The notes: generated from the sequence alone by a model not told the origin. 64,000 bases of DNA from Bordetella genomosp. 10 (GCF_002261225.1 NZ_NEVM01000005.1:2790001-2854000); one strand, 5' to 3'; counted from the stretch's first letter, positions 8,971-18,314 are shown. Numbers and translations are program-made.

Positions 8971-9960
8971 TCAGCGAGGCGCGATCATGTATCCGCCGTC
9001 GGCGTCGCGAACGATGCGCAGCGCCGCGATGGCGGGCAAGGCATCCAGCATCGACTCGGGGTCGTCGATGCCGAGCGTGCCAGCCACGCGCACGGAATTC
9101 AGCCGCGGGTCGGCGATGCGCAGCGGTTTTCGCAGATAGCGGTTCAGCTCCGCCACCACGGTGACCAACGGCGTATCCTGGAAGACCAGACGCCCGCGTT
9201 GCCATGCGGTCGCGGCGGCGACATCGCCTTGATGGGCCGGCTGCAATCGGGCGCCTTGCAGTCGCGCCACCTGGTCCGCCGCGAGCTGGGTCGTCTGCCG
9301 ATTCCACCAGTGTCCTGTCGAAAACCGCACGCTGCCGCTGCGGACGGCCACCGATACTCGATCGGCGTCGATCCGCACGTTGAAGACCGTGCCCGTGACG
9401 AGGACTTCGGCCTGGTCCGCCGTCACGATGAATGGACGCGACTTGTCCGGATAGACCGTGAACAGGGCTTCCCCCGCTTCCAGGAGAACTTCCCGCCGGG
9501 TCGCGTAGAAGCGAACCGTGGCGCGCGTGGCCGTGTTCAAGGAGAGTACCGATCCGTCGGGAAGACGCACTTCCCGCCGCTCGCCTTGGGCAGTGGAAAG
9601 GTCAGCCGTGAAATCGGGAGGACCGTCATGCCACTGCGTCCAGGCGATGCCGGCGACGACCGCAGCGGTACAGGCCGTGCCCAGGCCCCATACGAACCCG
9701 CGCCGGCCGTAGACCGGCGCGACAGCCTTTTCGGTTTGCCCCAGCATGGCACGCATCTTTTCGCGAGGCACGTTGTCCGCGGCCGTCCAGATGGTTTCGA
9801 GAACGCGGCAATGCCGGTCGTTGTGGGGGCTCGCGGCGCGCCATGCTTCGTATTCCGCGCGCTCCGCGGGCGTCAACGGTCGCAACTGCATGCGCGAAAA
9901 CCATTCTATGGCCTGAGCGCGGGCAGCTTTGTCCGCGTCATCGCTGTATGGATCGGTCAT
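8971..9960 (-). CDS. FecR-family anti-sigma / signal transducer (module A)
   Basis: A 329-residue FecR-type protein. The cytoplasmic N-terminal DUF4880 region carries AIEWFSRMQLRPLTPAE. One membrane helix lies around residues 90-108 (GLGTACTAAVVAGIAW). The periplasmic FecR domain has GERREVRLPDGSVLSLNT, a PFIVTA block and VTGTVFNVR; the C-terminal part fits the STN-binding region. It passes the receptor signal to the neighbouring ECF sigma factor. Start ATG at 9958-9960 gives the standard N-terminus. An upstream TTG at 10053 would overlap the sigma factor stop but adds an atypical 31-residue leader. Confidence 0.88.
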   Translation of the reverse strand: MTDPYSDDADKAARAQAIEWFSRMQLRPLTPAERAEYEAWRAASPHNDRHCRVLETIWTAADNVPREKMRAMLGQTEKAVAPVYGRRGFVWGLGTACTAAVVAGIAWTQWHDGPPDFTADLSTAQGERREVRLPDGSVLSLNTATRATVRFYATRREVLLEAGEALFTVYPDKSRPFIVTADQAEVLVTGTVFNVRIDADRVSVAVRSGSVRFSTGHWWNRQTTQLAADQVARLQGARLQPAHQGDVAAATAWQRGRLVFQDTPLVTVVAELNRYLRKPLRIADPRLNSVRVAGTLGIDDPESMLDALPAIAALRIVRDADGGYMIAPR

Positions 9961-10049
9961 GGCAAGGGTAGCCCTCGGACGGGTCCCGGATGGCAGGAAA
10001 CAAACGGTCCTTTCATACGCTTGACGTTTCGCTGGCAGGAAATCCGGAA

Positions 10050-10559
10050 TCAATGAGAGGCGTAATTCTGCAAACGATCATACAGGTGATCCAACGCCCG
10101 CTTCATATACTTCTCCACCATGCTCTGGGACAGCCCCATCGTCAACGCGATTTCCTCTTGCGTGCGCCCTTCGATCTTGTTCCAGATAAACACCTGGCGG
10201 CATTTGAGCGGCAGTTCTTCCAGGGCTCGCTGAAGCGCATCATTGAGCAGCGAGGCACGGACGGTTGCCTCCGCGTCGGTCCCGTGCGGATGTTCGTGCT
10301 CGGCCAGTTCATCCAGGGTAACGGTCTCGATCACGCTGCGGCGGCGATGGATGTCCACCAATTTATTGTGGGAGGCCCGGCCCAGGTATGCACGGAGATC
10401 CTTGACCGCGCCGACGCCATTTTCCAGCATGCTGAGCACCGCGTCGTGCACGGCGTCCTCGCGATCCGAATGGGAGTGCCGGGAACGCGTGGTCCACAGG
10501 CCGAGCAACTCGCCGTAATAGGCGAGCCATCCATGTTCGGAAGAGCGGCGACGGGACAT
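10050..10559 (-). CDS. FecI-type ECF sigma factor (module A)
   Basis: A 169-residue ECF sigma factor: sigma region 2 at about residues 10-75 (DAVHDAVLSMLE, LRAYLGRASHNKLVDIHRR) and region 4 at about 110-165 (LEELPLKCRQVFIWNKIEG, then a helix-turn-helix with EEIALTMGLSQ). It should direct RNA polymerase to the receptor promoter when the cognate receptor is occupied. The N-terminus, with EHGWLAYY, nearly repeats that of the sigma factor at 43742-44245, which suggests the two modules are paralogous. A Fur-like site lies just upstream. Confidence 0.9.
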   Translation of the reverse strand: MSRRRSSEHGWLAYYGELLGLWTTRSRHSHSDREDAVHDAVLSMLENGVGAVKDLRAYLGRASHNKLVDIHRRRSVIETVTLDELAEHEHPHGTDAEATVRASLLNDALQRALEELPLKCRQVFIWNKIEGRTQEEIALTMGLSQSMVEKYMKRALDHLYDRLQNYASH

Positions 10560-10588
10560 GGCGATGGAAAGTGCGCTGGGCGGAGTTG

Positions 10589-10614
10589 CAATTATTGCAA
10601 ACAGTTCTCATTTC
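10589..10614 (-). promoter_or_regulatory. Fur-box-like site upstream of fecI (module A)
   Basis: Read on the minus strand, AATGAGAACTGTTTGCAAT resembles the Fur consensus of ATnAT hexamer repeats, with several mismatches. It lies about 30-55 bp before the sigma factor start. The adjoining TTGCAATTATTGCAA adds further dyad symmetry. Iron repression of the sigma gene is the expected logic. Confidence 0.5.
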
Positions 10615-10653
10615 GACAAATATTCTGCCTGGGAACGCTGCATCCGCTGCCGC

Positions 10654-10935
10654 TCAGCGCGCCTTGAACCGCTCCCACGCGATCAGCGCCAGGAGGACCA
10701 GTCCGGCGCCCAGGCCGATGTGCCCGCACCAGGCCACCAACCCCAGCGACCAGCCTTGGGCATGGACGGCGATGGCGAGCGAGGCGGCGAGCGCCCCCCA
10801 CCCACCGATGCGCAACAGGCTGCTCGGGCCCGCGCCCAGTTCGCGGCTGAACAGGTTCTGCTGATGCCGGTCCATCGCCAATGCCAACAACGCAAAGGCG
10901 ATCAGCGACACCAGGGCTGTCAGGGCATGGCTCAT
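10654..10935 (-). CDS. DUF3325 family small membrane protein
   Basis: A 93-residue, three-helix integral membrane protein, with helices around 2-20, 38-58 and 64-85. The AMDRHQQNLFSR loop is typical of DUF3325 proteins, which occur at the end of iron-uptake operons containing PepSY and DUF3649 genes. The ATG overlaps the stop of the upstream PepSY gene as ATGA, so translation is coupled. Its function is unknown; a helper role for the PepSY protein is inferred from conserved proximity. Confidence 0.8.
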   Translation of the reverse strand: MSHALTALVSLIAFALLALAMDRHQQNLFSRELGAGPSSLLRIGGWGALAASLAIAVHAQGWSLGLVAWCGHIGLGAGLVLLALIAWERFKAR

Positions 10936-12587
10936 CGCGGGGACGTCCCGGGCACCTGGCCAGAAGCGGGATCGCCGGCCGCTGGCGCGCTGGCGGACTT
11001 GGACACCGGCCGCGCCGGTTTCGTCCTGGGCCGGTGGCGCAGGGTGCGCAACGCCAGCATGGCATGCAGGGCGGCCAGCGCCCACAGGGTCAGTTCGAAG
11101 CCCGCGAATACCCAGTCGCCCTGCGCCACGCTACGCCACAGGGGCCGGCTCGTCGTCACCGCGCTCACCACGGGCAGCAATGCCAGCAGCCCGGCGGCGG
11201 CCCACAGCAGTTCGACCCAGGCCCGCTTTGCGGGCCGCAGCAGCGCCCACGCCAAGGCCAGCCCCCAGGCGATGAAGAACACATGGATCTCCCAGTCGGC
11301 GCGCTTGGCCAGATGCGGCGCCAACAAGCGGTTGGCCCACAGCAAGGACGCCGCCGCGACGGACAGCCCCGCGATCGACGCGATGTTCAAGCGTTCCACC
11401 AACCGGAAGCCGAAATAGGGCTTGTCGGGGTCGGGCAGCCTGGCCCGTCGCTTGACGGTCCACAACACCAGCCCGGTGCCGACCATCGCCGTCCCCGCCA
11501 GGCTTACCAAAAAGTACAGCCAGCGCACCGTGGCGTCGGCAAAGCGCCCCATGTGCAACGCATACAACACCCCGCGCGTCTCGGCCATTGCGCCCACCTT
11601 GTCCCTGGTCTGGAGCAGCTCGCCGCTGGCGCCGTCGAACAGCATGTACTGCGGGCTGACCGATGCGCGTTCGAAGTCGCCGCGCAACACGGCCACCCGG
11701 GCCGCCGCGTCGCCAGGGTGGTTGACGATCACGCGGCCGACGTTGTCGCGGCCCCAGCGCGCCTGGGCCTGGCGCACCATATCGGCCACCGATGCCAGAT
11801 CCGCCTTGTGCCCGCTGGGCTTGCCGGGCGGGATACGCGCGCTCATCTCGGCGGTCAGCGCCTGGCGCTGCTTGAAAGCCGCGTCGGCCCCCCACGGCAT
11901 GTACAGCAGCATCAGCGTAATCAACCCGCTATAGGTGATCATCAGGTGAAAGGGCAGTCCGAAAACGGAGAGCGCGTTATGTGCATCCAGCCAGCTCCGC
12001 TGCCCCTTGCCCCAGCGGAAGGTGAAGAAGTCGATGAATATCTTCTTGTGCGTAATCACCCCGCTGACGATGGCCACCAGCATGAACATGGCGCAAAAGC
12101 CCGCGATCCAGCGGCCCCATAGCGGCTTCATGTAGTGGAACTGAAAATGGAAGCGGTAGAAAAAATCGCCGCCCTCGGTGTCGCGGGCATTCAGCTTCTG
12201 TCCCGTGGACGGGTTCAATACCGCGGTCCTGAAGCCGGCACGGCCGGGCACATTCGGATCGAGCCAAAAGACGTTCACCACATTGTTGCGTTCATCCGGC
12301 AGGCCGATATTCCACGTCGGGCTGGCAGGCGCCAGCGTGGCGAACGCGCCCACGATGCGTTGCGCCACCTCGGCCGCGTCCGGCACGTGCCGTTGCGCGG
12401 GCAGCTCGGGACGCATCCATTGCGACATCTCGTCGCGGAAGTAGGCCACGGTGCCCGTGAAAAACATGGCGTAGAGGATCCAGCCCGCCAGCAGACCCGC
12501 CCAGATGTGCAGATCGGACATCGTCTGGCGGATGCCGCGCGGCTGCGGCCCTGCCTTGCCTGCCTTGGAATCGCCATGAGAGGTCAT
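10932..12587 (-). CDS. large PepSY-domain inner-membrane protein
   Basis: A 551-residue protein. The first helix follows MSDLHIWAGLLAGWILY. Two PepSY-type periplasmic regions flank a central set of helices (around residues 185-210, 235-260, 355-380), and four further C-terminal helices lie between ~395 and 520. Conserved His residues occur in YRFHFQFHYM, LDAHNALS and LYALHMGRFAD, as in PepSY-TM proteins proposed to reduce iron-siderophore complexes in the periplasm. Both ends overlap neighbouring genes by 4 nt (ATGA), which shows a tight operon with DUF3649 upstream and DUF3325 downstream. Confidence 0.85.
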   Translation of the reverse strand: MTSHGDSKAGKAGPQPRGIRQTMSDLHIWAGLLAGWILYAMFFTGTVAYFRDEMSQWMRPELPAQRHVPDAAEVAQRIVGAFATLAPASPTWNIGLPDERNNVVNVFWLDPNVPGRAGFRTAVLNPSTGQKLNARDTEGGDFFYRFHFQFHYMKPLWGRWIAGFCAMFMLVAIVSGVITHKKIFIDFFTFRWGKGQRSWLDAHNALSVFGLPFHLMITYSGLITLMLLYMPWGADAAFKQRQALTAEMSARIPPGKPSGHKADLASVADMVRQAQARWGRDNVGRVIVNHPGDAAARVAVLRGDFERASVSPQYMLFDGASGELLQTRDKVGAMAETRGVLYALHMGRFADATVRWLYFLVSLAGTAMVGTGLVLWTVKRRARLPDPDKPYFGFRLVERLNIASIAGLSVAAASLLWANRLLAPHLAKRADWEIHVFFIAWGLALAWALLRPAKRAWVELLWAAAGLLALLPVVSAVTTSRPLWRSVAQGDWVFAGFELTLWALAALHAMLALRTLRHRPRTKPARPVSKSASAPAAGDPASGQVPGTSPR

Positions 12588-12892
12588 GAGGGGACTCCCG
12601 CGTTCCAGACGGACCAGGCCGCCAGCCCCAGCGGCAACGCGGCCACCAGCAGCCCCACCCAGGCGCGCGTGGCCGAGCGCACCGCGAAGACCCAGACGAC
12701 CGCCAGCGTGTAGACCAGGAAGCTAAGCAGCATGCCGGCGAATACGGCCTGGGTGCGATCGATCGGCAGGACCACGGCCGCCACGCTGGTCAGCGCCGCC
12801 AGCCCGTAGCCGCCAAACAGGGCAGCCACGATGCGCGCGACGAGCGGCCCCGCGCCGAGCATCCGGCGCGCCTTGACGAACACCGTATTCAC
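12584..12892 (-). CDS. DUF3649 family small membrane protein
   Basis: A 102-residue integral membrane protein with three hydrophobic segments (about 15-42, 48-70, 77-95). The pattern RIVAALFGGYGLAALTSVA followed by a DRTQAVFAGMLLSFLVY stretch is typical of DUF3649, a family tied to iron-uptake operons. It overlaps the preceding DUF4198 gene and the following PepSY gene by 4 nt each. Biochemical role unknown. Confidence 0.82.
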   Translation of the reverse strand: MNTVFVKARRMLGAGPLVARIVAALFGGYGLAALTSVAAVVLPIDRTQAVFAGMLLSFLVYTLAVVWVFAVRSATRAWVGLLVAALPLGLAAWSVWNAGVPS

Positions 12893-13608
12893 TTGTTCGG
12901 CGTTGCCGCCGGGCCAGCGGGAATCGGTGGCACGCCGGCGGGCTTCACGTAGGTGAGCGTGGTCACATGATTGATGCCGTCATACTTCTCCCCGGCACGC
13001 TCGCCCGGCACGCGCTCGATATGCATCGCCTCCGCAACGTACTGCCCCTTCCAGGGCATATCGAACTTCACCAAACCCTGTTCATCGGTGTGGCCTTCCT
13101 TTCCCCAACCTGATTGGGTGAGGAGGACGACCTTGGTCCTGGGCAGCGGCTGCCCCTTGAAGGTGAGCCTGAATTCGCCCGGTTGGCCGGTGGGCACCAG
13201 GTCGAGCGTCAGTTTCGGGGACTGCTCGGCGAAGCCGGTGATCAGGCGCGCGGCGGGGTAAAACCAGCTCGTCACTTCCTTATCGCCCTGCTTGAACTTG
13301 CGCAGCGGGAAATTCGCGTCTTCGGCCACGATGGATTGGCCCGTCTTGGCGGCGAAGGGCAGCGCGAAGCCGCTGGCGGTCTTGCTGCCGTCGGCGCTCG
13401 TGTCCTTGCCCTGGGCAGAAAGCAGCGTGGCAGTGGGTTTGCCGAATTTGTCCAGCAGACCGGGAGAGGCTTCGCGCAGGTTCTCCCCGAATTCGCCGAA
13501 CCGGATCACGGCGTTGCCCTTGGCGGGCTGTTCGAGCCAGATCTGGTGCGCGTTTGCCGTTGCGGCGAGGGTGGCCAGGCTCAGTAGAAGGAAAGTCTTG
13601 CGGATCAT
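12889..13608 (-). CDS. DUF4198 periplasmic protein
   Basis: A 239-residue exported protein: signal peptide with cleavage after TANA, mature start HQIWLEQP. The beta-rich body with KTGQSIVAED, TFKGQPLPRTKVVLLTQSGW and a closing THVTTL-like strand fits DUF4198, which resembles periplasmic nickel/cobalt-uptake accessory proteins. The start MIRKTF is chosen because GGAG lies about 6 nt upstream; an in-frame ATG 12 nt earlier overlaps that site. It follows the TonB receptor by 69 nt and is the first of four overlapping genes. A role in handling metal or chelate in the periplasm is inferred. Confidence 0.8.
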   Translation of the reverse strand: MIRKTFLLLSLATLAATANAHQIWLEQPAKGNAVIRFGEFGENLREASPGLLDKFGKPTATLLSAQGKDTSADGSKTASGFALPFAAKTGQSIVAEDANFPLRKFKQGDKEVTSWFYPAARLITGFAEQSPKLTLDLVPTGQPGEFRLTFKGQPLPRTKVVLLTQSGWGKEGHTDEQGLVKFDMPWKGQYVAEAMHIERVPGERAGEKYDGINHVTTLTYVKPAGVPPIPAGPAATPNK

Positions 13609-13677
13609 TGTGTTCTCCATTTATCTATCAAGGAAGATGGCTGCCGTCGCTCGCGGCGTAGCGAAAGGCAGGCTTAT

Positions 13678-16152
13678 TCAGAAATCCACCGAGGCCGACA
13701 GCATGAACGTGCGCGGCGAGCTCATCACCGCGCCACCGTTGACGGCAATCCAGTAGTCTTTGTTGAATACGTTTTCGACGTTGCCGCGAAAGGTGACAGC
13801 CTTGCCGGCGATGCGGGTGGTGTAGCGCGCCCCCAGGTCGAAGCGCGTCCAGCCGCTGACTTGCTGGGTATTGGCGGCGTCGAGATAGGCGTTGCCCGTT
13901 CGTATGACCCGACCGCCGACCGTCAGGCCCGGCACCCCCGGCACGGCCCAATCGAGGCCCAGATTGGCTTGCAATTTAGGCACCCCCGGAGCGCGATTGC
14001 CATTATTCGTCCCGCCAGCGGTGTTGGTCAGCTTGGCATCGATGTAGCTCACGCCGCCCATCATGCTCAAGCGCGGCGTCAATTGGCCGAAGACATTCCA
14101 TTCAATGCCGCGATTTCTCTGTTTGCCGTCCCGGCTGTATTCCCGTGTGGCCGGGTCCACGATCTGGCTCGGCTGCTTGATCTCGAACAGGCTTATGGTC
14201 GTCGCAAAGTCGCCGAAATCCTTCTTGACCCCCACTTCGTATTGCCTGGTCTTATAAGGGGGAAAGACAGTGCCGTTGTCGGGCGAGGTCGGGTCATTGA
14301 CGACAGAGCCCTGCAGCAGCCCTTCGATGTAATTGGCATACAACGAAAGATCGGAAAGAGGTTTGACCACCAGTCCGACCATGGGCGTCAAGGCGTCGTC
14401 TTTATAGTCAACGCCAGTGGTCAGGACTTCTTGCTCGACATATTGCTTGCGGACGCCCGCGATGACGTTGAGCCGGTCTTCCATGAATGAAAGCGTATCG
14501 GCAACGGCGACGCTCTGCCTGTCGACAGTGGAAAGATCGCCCCACGTACCTGTCCGGAGTTGGGCAGGCAACCGCCCGGTCGTGGGTTCGTAGATATTTC
14601 CCGAAACCGTAGGGCCGCTGATGCTTCGTCCGCCGGAACGTTGCAGGTTGCGCTGATGGAACCGATCGGCGGTCAGCGCCAGTTTGTGCTGCACCGGGCC
14701 CGTGGCAAAACGGATCTGCGTGCCCACCTGGATGTTGGTGTTGTCCATGCCATAGGCATCGGAGGCCAGCGTGCCCCGGTAGTCGCCGTTCGGCATGACA
14801 TTCGCGATCTGGGTGGTGACCACGTCCGAACGCTGCCGCAGATGTCCCGCCGCCACGTAGGCGGACACGGCATCGCTGAAATCGTATTCGGCGCGGAAGG
14901 CGGCCGACGATTCCTCGTGCTCGGCCTCGCCGCCCAGCAAGACGGCGTTGCTGGACCGGGGCGCGTCCGGAATATCGGCCGTGGCGAAAGAAAATGAAAA
15001 GGGAGAGATATTGCGCAGCCTGGCCTTCTGATGCAGCAGGTCCAGAGACAGGCGCAACCGCTCGCCCCGATAGTCCAGGGCGACGGCGCCCATGCCGAGG
15101 TGGCCGCCCTGCTGATCGATCGGCGTGTCGCCATTGCGATACACGGCATTGACGCGGATGCCCCAGGCATTGTCCTCTCCAAACCGCCTTCCCACATCGA
15201 GATGGGTATTGATCTGGCTGTCGGACATATAACCGGTAGTCAACCGGGTCAGGGGTTCATCGGCGGCTCGCTTGGGAACGAGGTTTATGTCGCCCGCGAT
15301 GCTGCCACCCATGCTGTTGAGCAATGCGTTCGGCCCCTTGAGCACTTCGATGCGTTCCAGGGCCTCGACGGGCTGCCGATACATCGGGAAAATGCCGCGC
15401 AAGCCATTGAATGAAGCATCCGCCGTGCTAAACGGCAAGCCGCGAATGAAGAAGGCATTGGACGCCTGGCCGTACTTGCGTCCCGAATCCCTTACCGACG
15501 GGTCCCCCACCAACACATCGGCGATCATCTGCGCCTGCTGGTTTTCCATCAGCTCGGCGGTGTAGCTGGTCTGGTTGAAAGGCGTATCCATGAAGTCCAT
15601 GTTGCCCAGCAACCCCACGCGACCGCCACGCGCCACCTGCCCTCCCGCATAGGCTTCGGGCAGGCCATCCGCACGGGCGGCTTGCGCCGTGACCGTGACG
15701 GCCTCCAGCGTGCTCACGGTGGGCGCTTCCGCGCCTCCCGGCGCCGGCCGCAGCAGGTAGCGCCCGCGTGCATCCGGCACGGCTTGCAGGCCAGTGCCTG
15801 CCAGCAGCGCGGCGAGCGCGGCCTCGGGCGTGAAGATGCCTTGCACACCGGAACTGTTCTTGCCTTGGGCGAGTTCCGTGCTGCCGGAAAGCAGCACGCC
15901 CGATTCGGCAAGAAAGCGCATCAGCACCGCGTTCAGCGGTCCGGCGGGAATATCGTAGCTACGGGCGGCCGCCGCGCCGGGCTGAGTTGCCGGCGCGGAC
16001 GCGGCGTGCTGCGCATACGCGTGGCCCGCCCAGCCGGCGCCGATGGCGACGCCGCCGGCCACCAGCAGGTGCGTGGCCAGCGGCGGGGACCTGCGGATAA
16101 AGCGCGGGGGATGCGCCGACCTGAAACGGCCATGCGCTGGGTGACGAGACAT
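13678..16152 (-). CDS. TonB-dependent receptor with STN domain (module B)
   Basis: An 824-residue outer-membrane receptor. The signal peptide ends near HAYAQ; the STN domain (~55-110) carries YDIPAGPLNAVLMRFLAESG. The plug holds DVLVGDPSVRDSGRK, FIRGLPF and ERIEVLKGPNALLNSMGGS. The barrel ends in SASVDF. It belongs to the siderophore receptors that signal through FecI/FecR, and differs from the module A and C receptors in its plug. ATG at 16150-16152 is preceded by AGGAAGG, which decides the start over upstream in-frame codons. It is followed by the DUF4198-DUF3649-PepSY-DUF3325 set, probably on one transcript. Ligand unknown. Confidence 0.9.
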   Translation of the reverse strand: MSRHPAHGRFRSAHPPRFIRRSPPLATHLLVAGGVAIGAGWAGHAYAQHAASAPATQPGAAAARSYDIPAGPLNAVLMRFLAESGVLLSGSTELAQGKNSSGVQGIFTPEAALAALLAGTGLQAVPDARGRYLLRPAPGGAEAPTVSTLEAVTVTAQAARADGLPEAYAGGQVARGGRVGLLGNMDFMDTPFNQTSYTAELMENQQAQMIADVLVGDPSVRDSGRKYGQASNAFFIRGLPFSTADASFNGLRGIFPMYRQPVEALERIEVLKGPNALLNSMGGSIAGDINLVPKRAADEPLTRLTTGYMSDSQINTHLDVGRRFGEDNAWGIRVNAVYRNGDTPIDQQGGHLGMGAVALDYRGERLRLSLDLLHQKARLRNISPFSFSFATADIPDAPRSSNAVLLGGEAEHEESSAAFRAEYDFSDAVSAYVAAGHLRQRSDVVTTQIANVMPNGDYRGTLASDAYGMDNTNIQVGTQIRFATGPVQHKLALTADRFHQRNLQRSGGRSISGPTVSGNIYEPTTGRLPAQLRTGTWGDLSTVDRQSVAVADTLSFMEDRLNVIAGVRKQYVEQEVLTTGVDYKDDALTPMVGLVVKPLSDLSLYANYIEGLLQGSVVNDPTSPDNGTVFPPYKTRQYEVGVKKDFGDFATTISLFEIKQPSQIVDPATREYSRDGKQRNRGIEWNVFGQLTPRLSMMGGVSYIDAKLTNTAGGTNNGNRAPGVPKLQANLGLDWAVPGVPGLTVGGRVIRTGNAYLDAANTQQVSGWTRFDLGARYTTRIAGKAVTFRGNVENVFNKDYWIAVNGGAVMSSPRTFMLSASVDF

Positions 16153-16341
16153 GTTTACCTTCCTCGGTTCAAACGAATGAAGCATCGGACCGAGACTCGT
16201 CGCCATTCCCGCCTTGCGGCATGCCATTGCCTGCCGATCGCCGACTTGTTTCGATCTCACCAGGTAAACCGGATGAAAGGAAAAAATGTGGAAATGGCTT
16301 GGGCGGATTTCGCCATAGAATTTTGTAACCACCGGAGGACA

Positions 16342-17376
16342 CTAAGAAGCGCGCGCCTCGATCGTCGTCCACCAGGGCAGAGGACGACGGATCCGGATGG
16401 GAAGCGACTTCTGGAGCATGGCCAAGGCGCCGTCCACATCGTCGAGCGGGTAACTGCCGAGAACGGGAAGCCCTGCGACGTCGGGCGCCACCGCCATGTG
16501 TCCGTGGCGGTAGCGGGATAGTTCTGCGACGACCTGGCCCAGCGGTATGTCCTGCGCGAGAAGAACGCCGCGAGACCAGACTTCGCGCGCGGGATCGGCG
16601 GGGACGATCGCTTCCAGCCGGTCGGCGGTGAAACGCACCTGCTGGCCGGCGCCTATGGTGGCGTTTCCGGCGGCGGCGCTTCCTGCAGCGGCGCGTCCGG
16701 CGCTCGCGGCCAGGGTGATCTGGACGGCGCCCTCGTAGACGGCCAATAGCGTGCCGCCCTCTCCGTCCAGCCGCACATTGAAGCGCGTGCCCAGCGCGCG
16801 CATGCGGCCTTGGGCCGTATCGACGACGAAGGGGCGGGCCGCCTCCGCGGCGGTCTGGATGAGGATTTCGCCGGCACGCAAGCGTAGCCGGCGCAGGCTG
16901 GCGCCGTAGTTCTGGTCGAAAGCGCTGGCGCTTCCGAGCCAGACCCGGGTGCCGTCGGCCAGACGGACTTCGTGCCGCTCGCCGGTACCAGTGCGGTAAT
17001 CCGCGGCCCAGGCCAAGAGGGCATCCACCGCGCCGGGTTGCCGCCAGAGCGTCCAGCCAAGCGCGCTGCCCGCGCCGGCGATGGCGGCTACGCCGAGCAC
17101 GACGCGGCGCCGGGCGAGCCGGCGATTGGCCAGTTGCAGCGCGTCGGCGGCCTGGCGCGGCGAAGCATCGGCCTGCAGAGACCGGAAGCGTTGACTGACG
17201 CGCTCGACGACGGCCCACGCGGCACGGTGGTCCTCGCTGCTGGCCAGCCAGCCTTGCCAGCGCGCACGGTCGGCGTCGATAACCGTTCCGGAGTGCAGCA
17301 GCGAGAACCACGCGGCGGCCTGCTCCATCGCCTCGTGCGAAGGCATGGCGGCGCCGGCGTGTAGCAGGACGCTCAC
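16342..17376 (-). CDS. FecR-family anti-sigma / signal transducer (module B)
   Basis: About 344 residues. An N-terminal DUF4880 region (MEQAAAWFSLLHSG), a membrane helix near residues 92-108, then the periplasmic FecR domain with GERHEVRLADGTRVWLGS, RPFVVDT and ALGTRFNVR. An Ala-rich insertion near 225-245 separates it from the C-terminal receptor-signalling part. Start GTG at 17374-17376 overlaps the sigma factor stop as GTGA; an ATG at 17346 is also possible and gives a more standard N-terminus. It pairs with the sigma factor just upstream. Confidence 0.85.
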   Translation of the reverse strand: MSVLLHAGAAMPSHEAMEQAAAWFSLLHSGTVIDADRARWQGWLASSEDHRAAWAVVERVSQRFRSLQADASPRQAADALQLANRRLARRRVVLGVAAIAGAGSALGWTLWRQPGAVDALLAWAADYRTGTGERHEVRLADGTRVWLGSASAFDQNYGASLRRLRLRAGEILIQTAAEAARPFVVDTAQGRMRALGTRFNVRLDGEGGTLLAVYEGAVQITLAASAGRAAAGSAAAGNATIGAGQQVRFTADRLEAIVPADPAREVWSRGVLLAQDIPLGQVVAELSRYRHGHMAVAPDVAGLPVLGSYPLDDVDGALAMLQKSLPIRIRRPLPWWTTIEARAS

Positions 17377-17918
17377 GGGATGGTGGCGCCGGCCTGGGCC
17401 AGGTTGCGCGCTTCCAGCCGCATGCAATGGAGCATGGCCTGGGTGAGATAGTGTCCGACCATGCGCGAGGACACGTCCAGTTCGCGTGCGACTTCCTGAT
17501 GCGTCATGCCGCACGCCACCGCCAGGACGAAGGCGCGAGCGGCCTTGGGCGGCAGATGGCGCAACATGGCGTCGATTTCATACAGAGCCTGAAGCACCGC
17601 CGTCTGGTCTTCGGCCGAGGGGGCATACGCCTCGGGCCGCGCGGCCAAGGTTTCCAGCCAGGCACGTTCGATTTCGCGGTGGCGCCAGAGATCGATGCAC
17701 AGGCCGGAGGCGATGGTCCTCAGGTAGCTTCGGGCCTCCTGGCTGCTTTCGAAGCATCGTGGGCGGGTGATCAACCGCACGAACGTGTCGTGCGCCAGGT
17801 CCGCCGCATCAGCCGCATCACCCAGGCGAAAGCGCAGCCACCCCTGCAACCAACCATGGTGGTTGGTGTAGAGCGTTTCGACTTGTTGTTGCGGAAGCGG
17901 GACCGACGCGGCGCCCAT
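17373..17918 (-). CDS. FecI-type ECF sigma factor (module B)
   Basis: A 181-residue ECF sigma factor. Region 2 includes LRFRLGDAADAADLAHDTF and RSYLRTIASGLCIDLWRHR; region 4 includes LRHLPPKAARAFVLAVACGM and the helix-turn-helix THQEVARELDVSSRMVGHYL. The ATG at 17916-17918 has AGGAAAGG upstream and is preferred to in-frame starts further up. A Fur-like site lies 45-65 bp before the start. It is more distant from the other two sigma factors here than those are from each other. Confidence 0.9.
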   Translation of the reverse strand: MGAASVPLPQQQVETLYTNHHGWLQGWLRFRLGDAADAADLAHDTFVRLITRPRCFESSQEARSYLRTIASGLCIDLWRHREIERAWLETLAARPEAYAPSAEDQTAVLQALYEIDAMLRHLPPKAARAFVLAVACGMTHQEVARELDVSSRMVGHYLTQAMLHCMRLEARNLAQAGATIP

Positions 17919-17962
17919 GAGGCCTTTCCTTTGCCTCATATCCGACAAAAAGAGGCGATGTG

Positions 17963-17984
17963 AATGAGAATTAATATGATTCTA
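17963..17984 (-). promoter_or_regulatory. Fur-box-like site upstream of fecI (module B)
   Basis: AATGAGAATTAATATGATTC matches the ATnAT-hexamer Fur pattern well, in a short AT-rich patch of otherwise GC-rich DNA. Located about 45-65 bp before the sigma factor start, where it could cover the promoter. Iron repression is inferred. Confidence 0.6.
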
Positions 17985-18314
17985 TCGAATTTCAGCCACA
18001 ATTCAACAAAAGGCACGGGACGGCCAGGCAATGCCACGATGGAATCGTTGTGAACGGTTCCGCGGTTTTCCTATCCAAGAATCAGTCCGCACTGAGTCCA
18101 CACCGGCCGCCGGCTTCCCGGAAGACGCTCCCGCCGCCCACGAGGGCGGCACAAGCTCGCCGGGTGTCGGCCGCGATCTGTGGGCCACGATCCTAGTCGG
18201 CCGATTGAAAGCTTGAAACACTATAGTTTTTGTATACACGTCTCTCCCGCGCACGGTGCGCCGTGCAACCTTTGCCTTGCGCGCATCACTCCGCATTTCG
18301 GACCTTACATTCCA
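17985..18314. other. intergenic region between fecI (B) and the YncE-like gene
   Basis: About 330 nt between divergent genes. It includes a possible upstream extension of the YncE-like frame from 18180, which lacks coding character before the signal-peptide methionine at 18315. AT-rich bases around 18205-18235 (with TATAGT and TTGTATAC) may hold the promoter of the plus-strand genes. Nothing else recognised. Confidence 0.4.
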
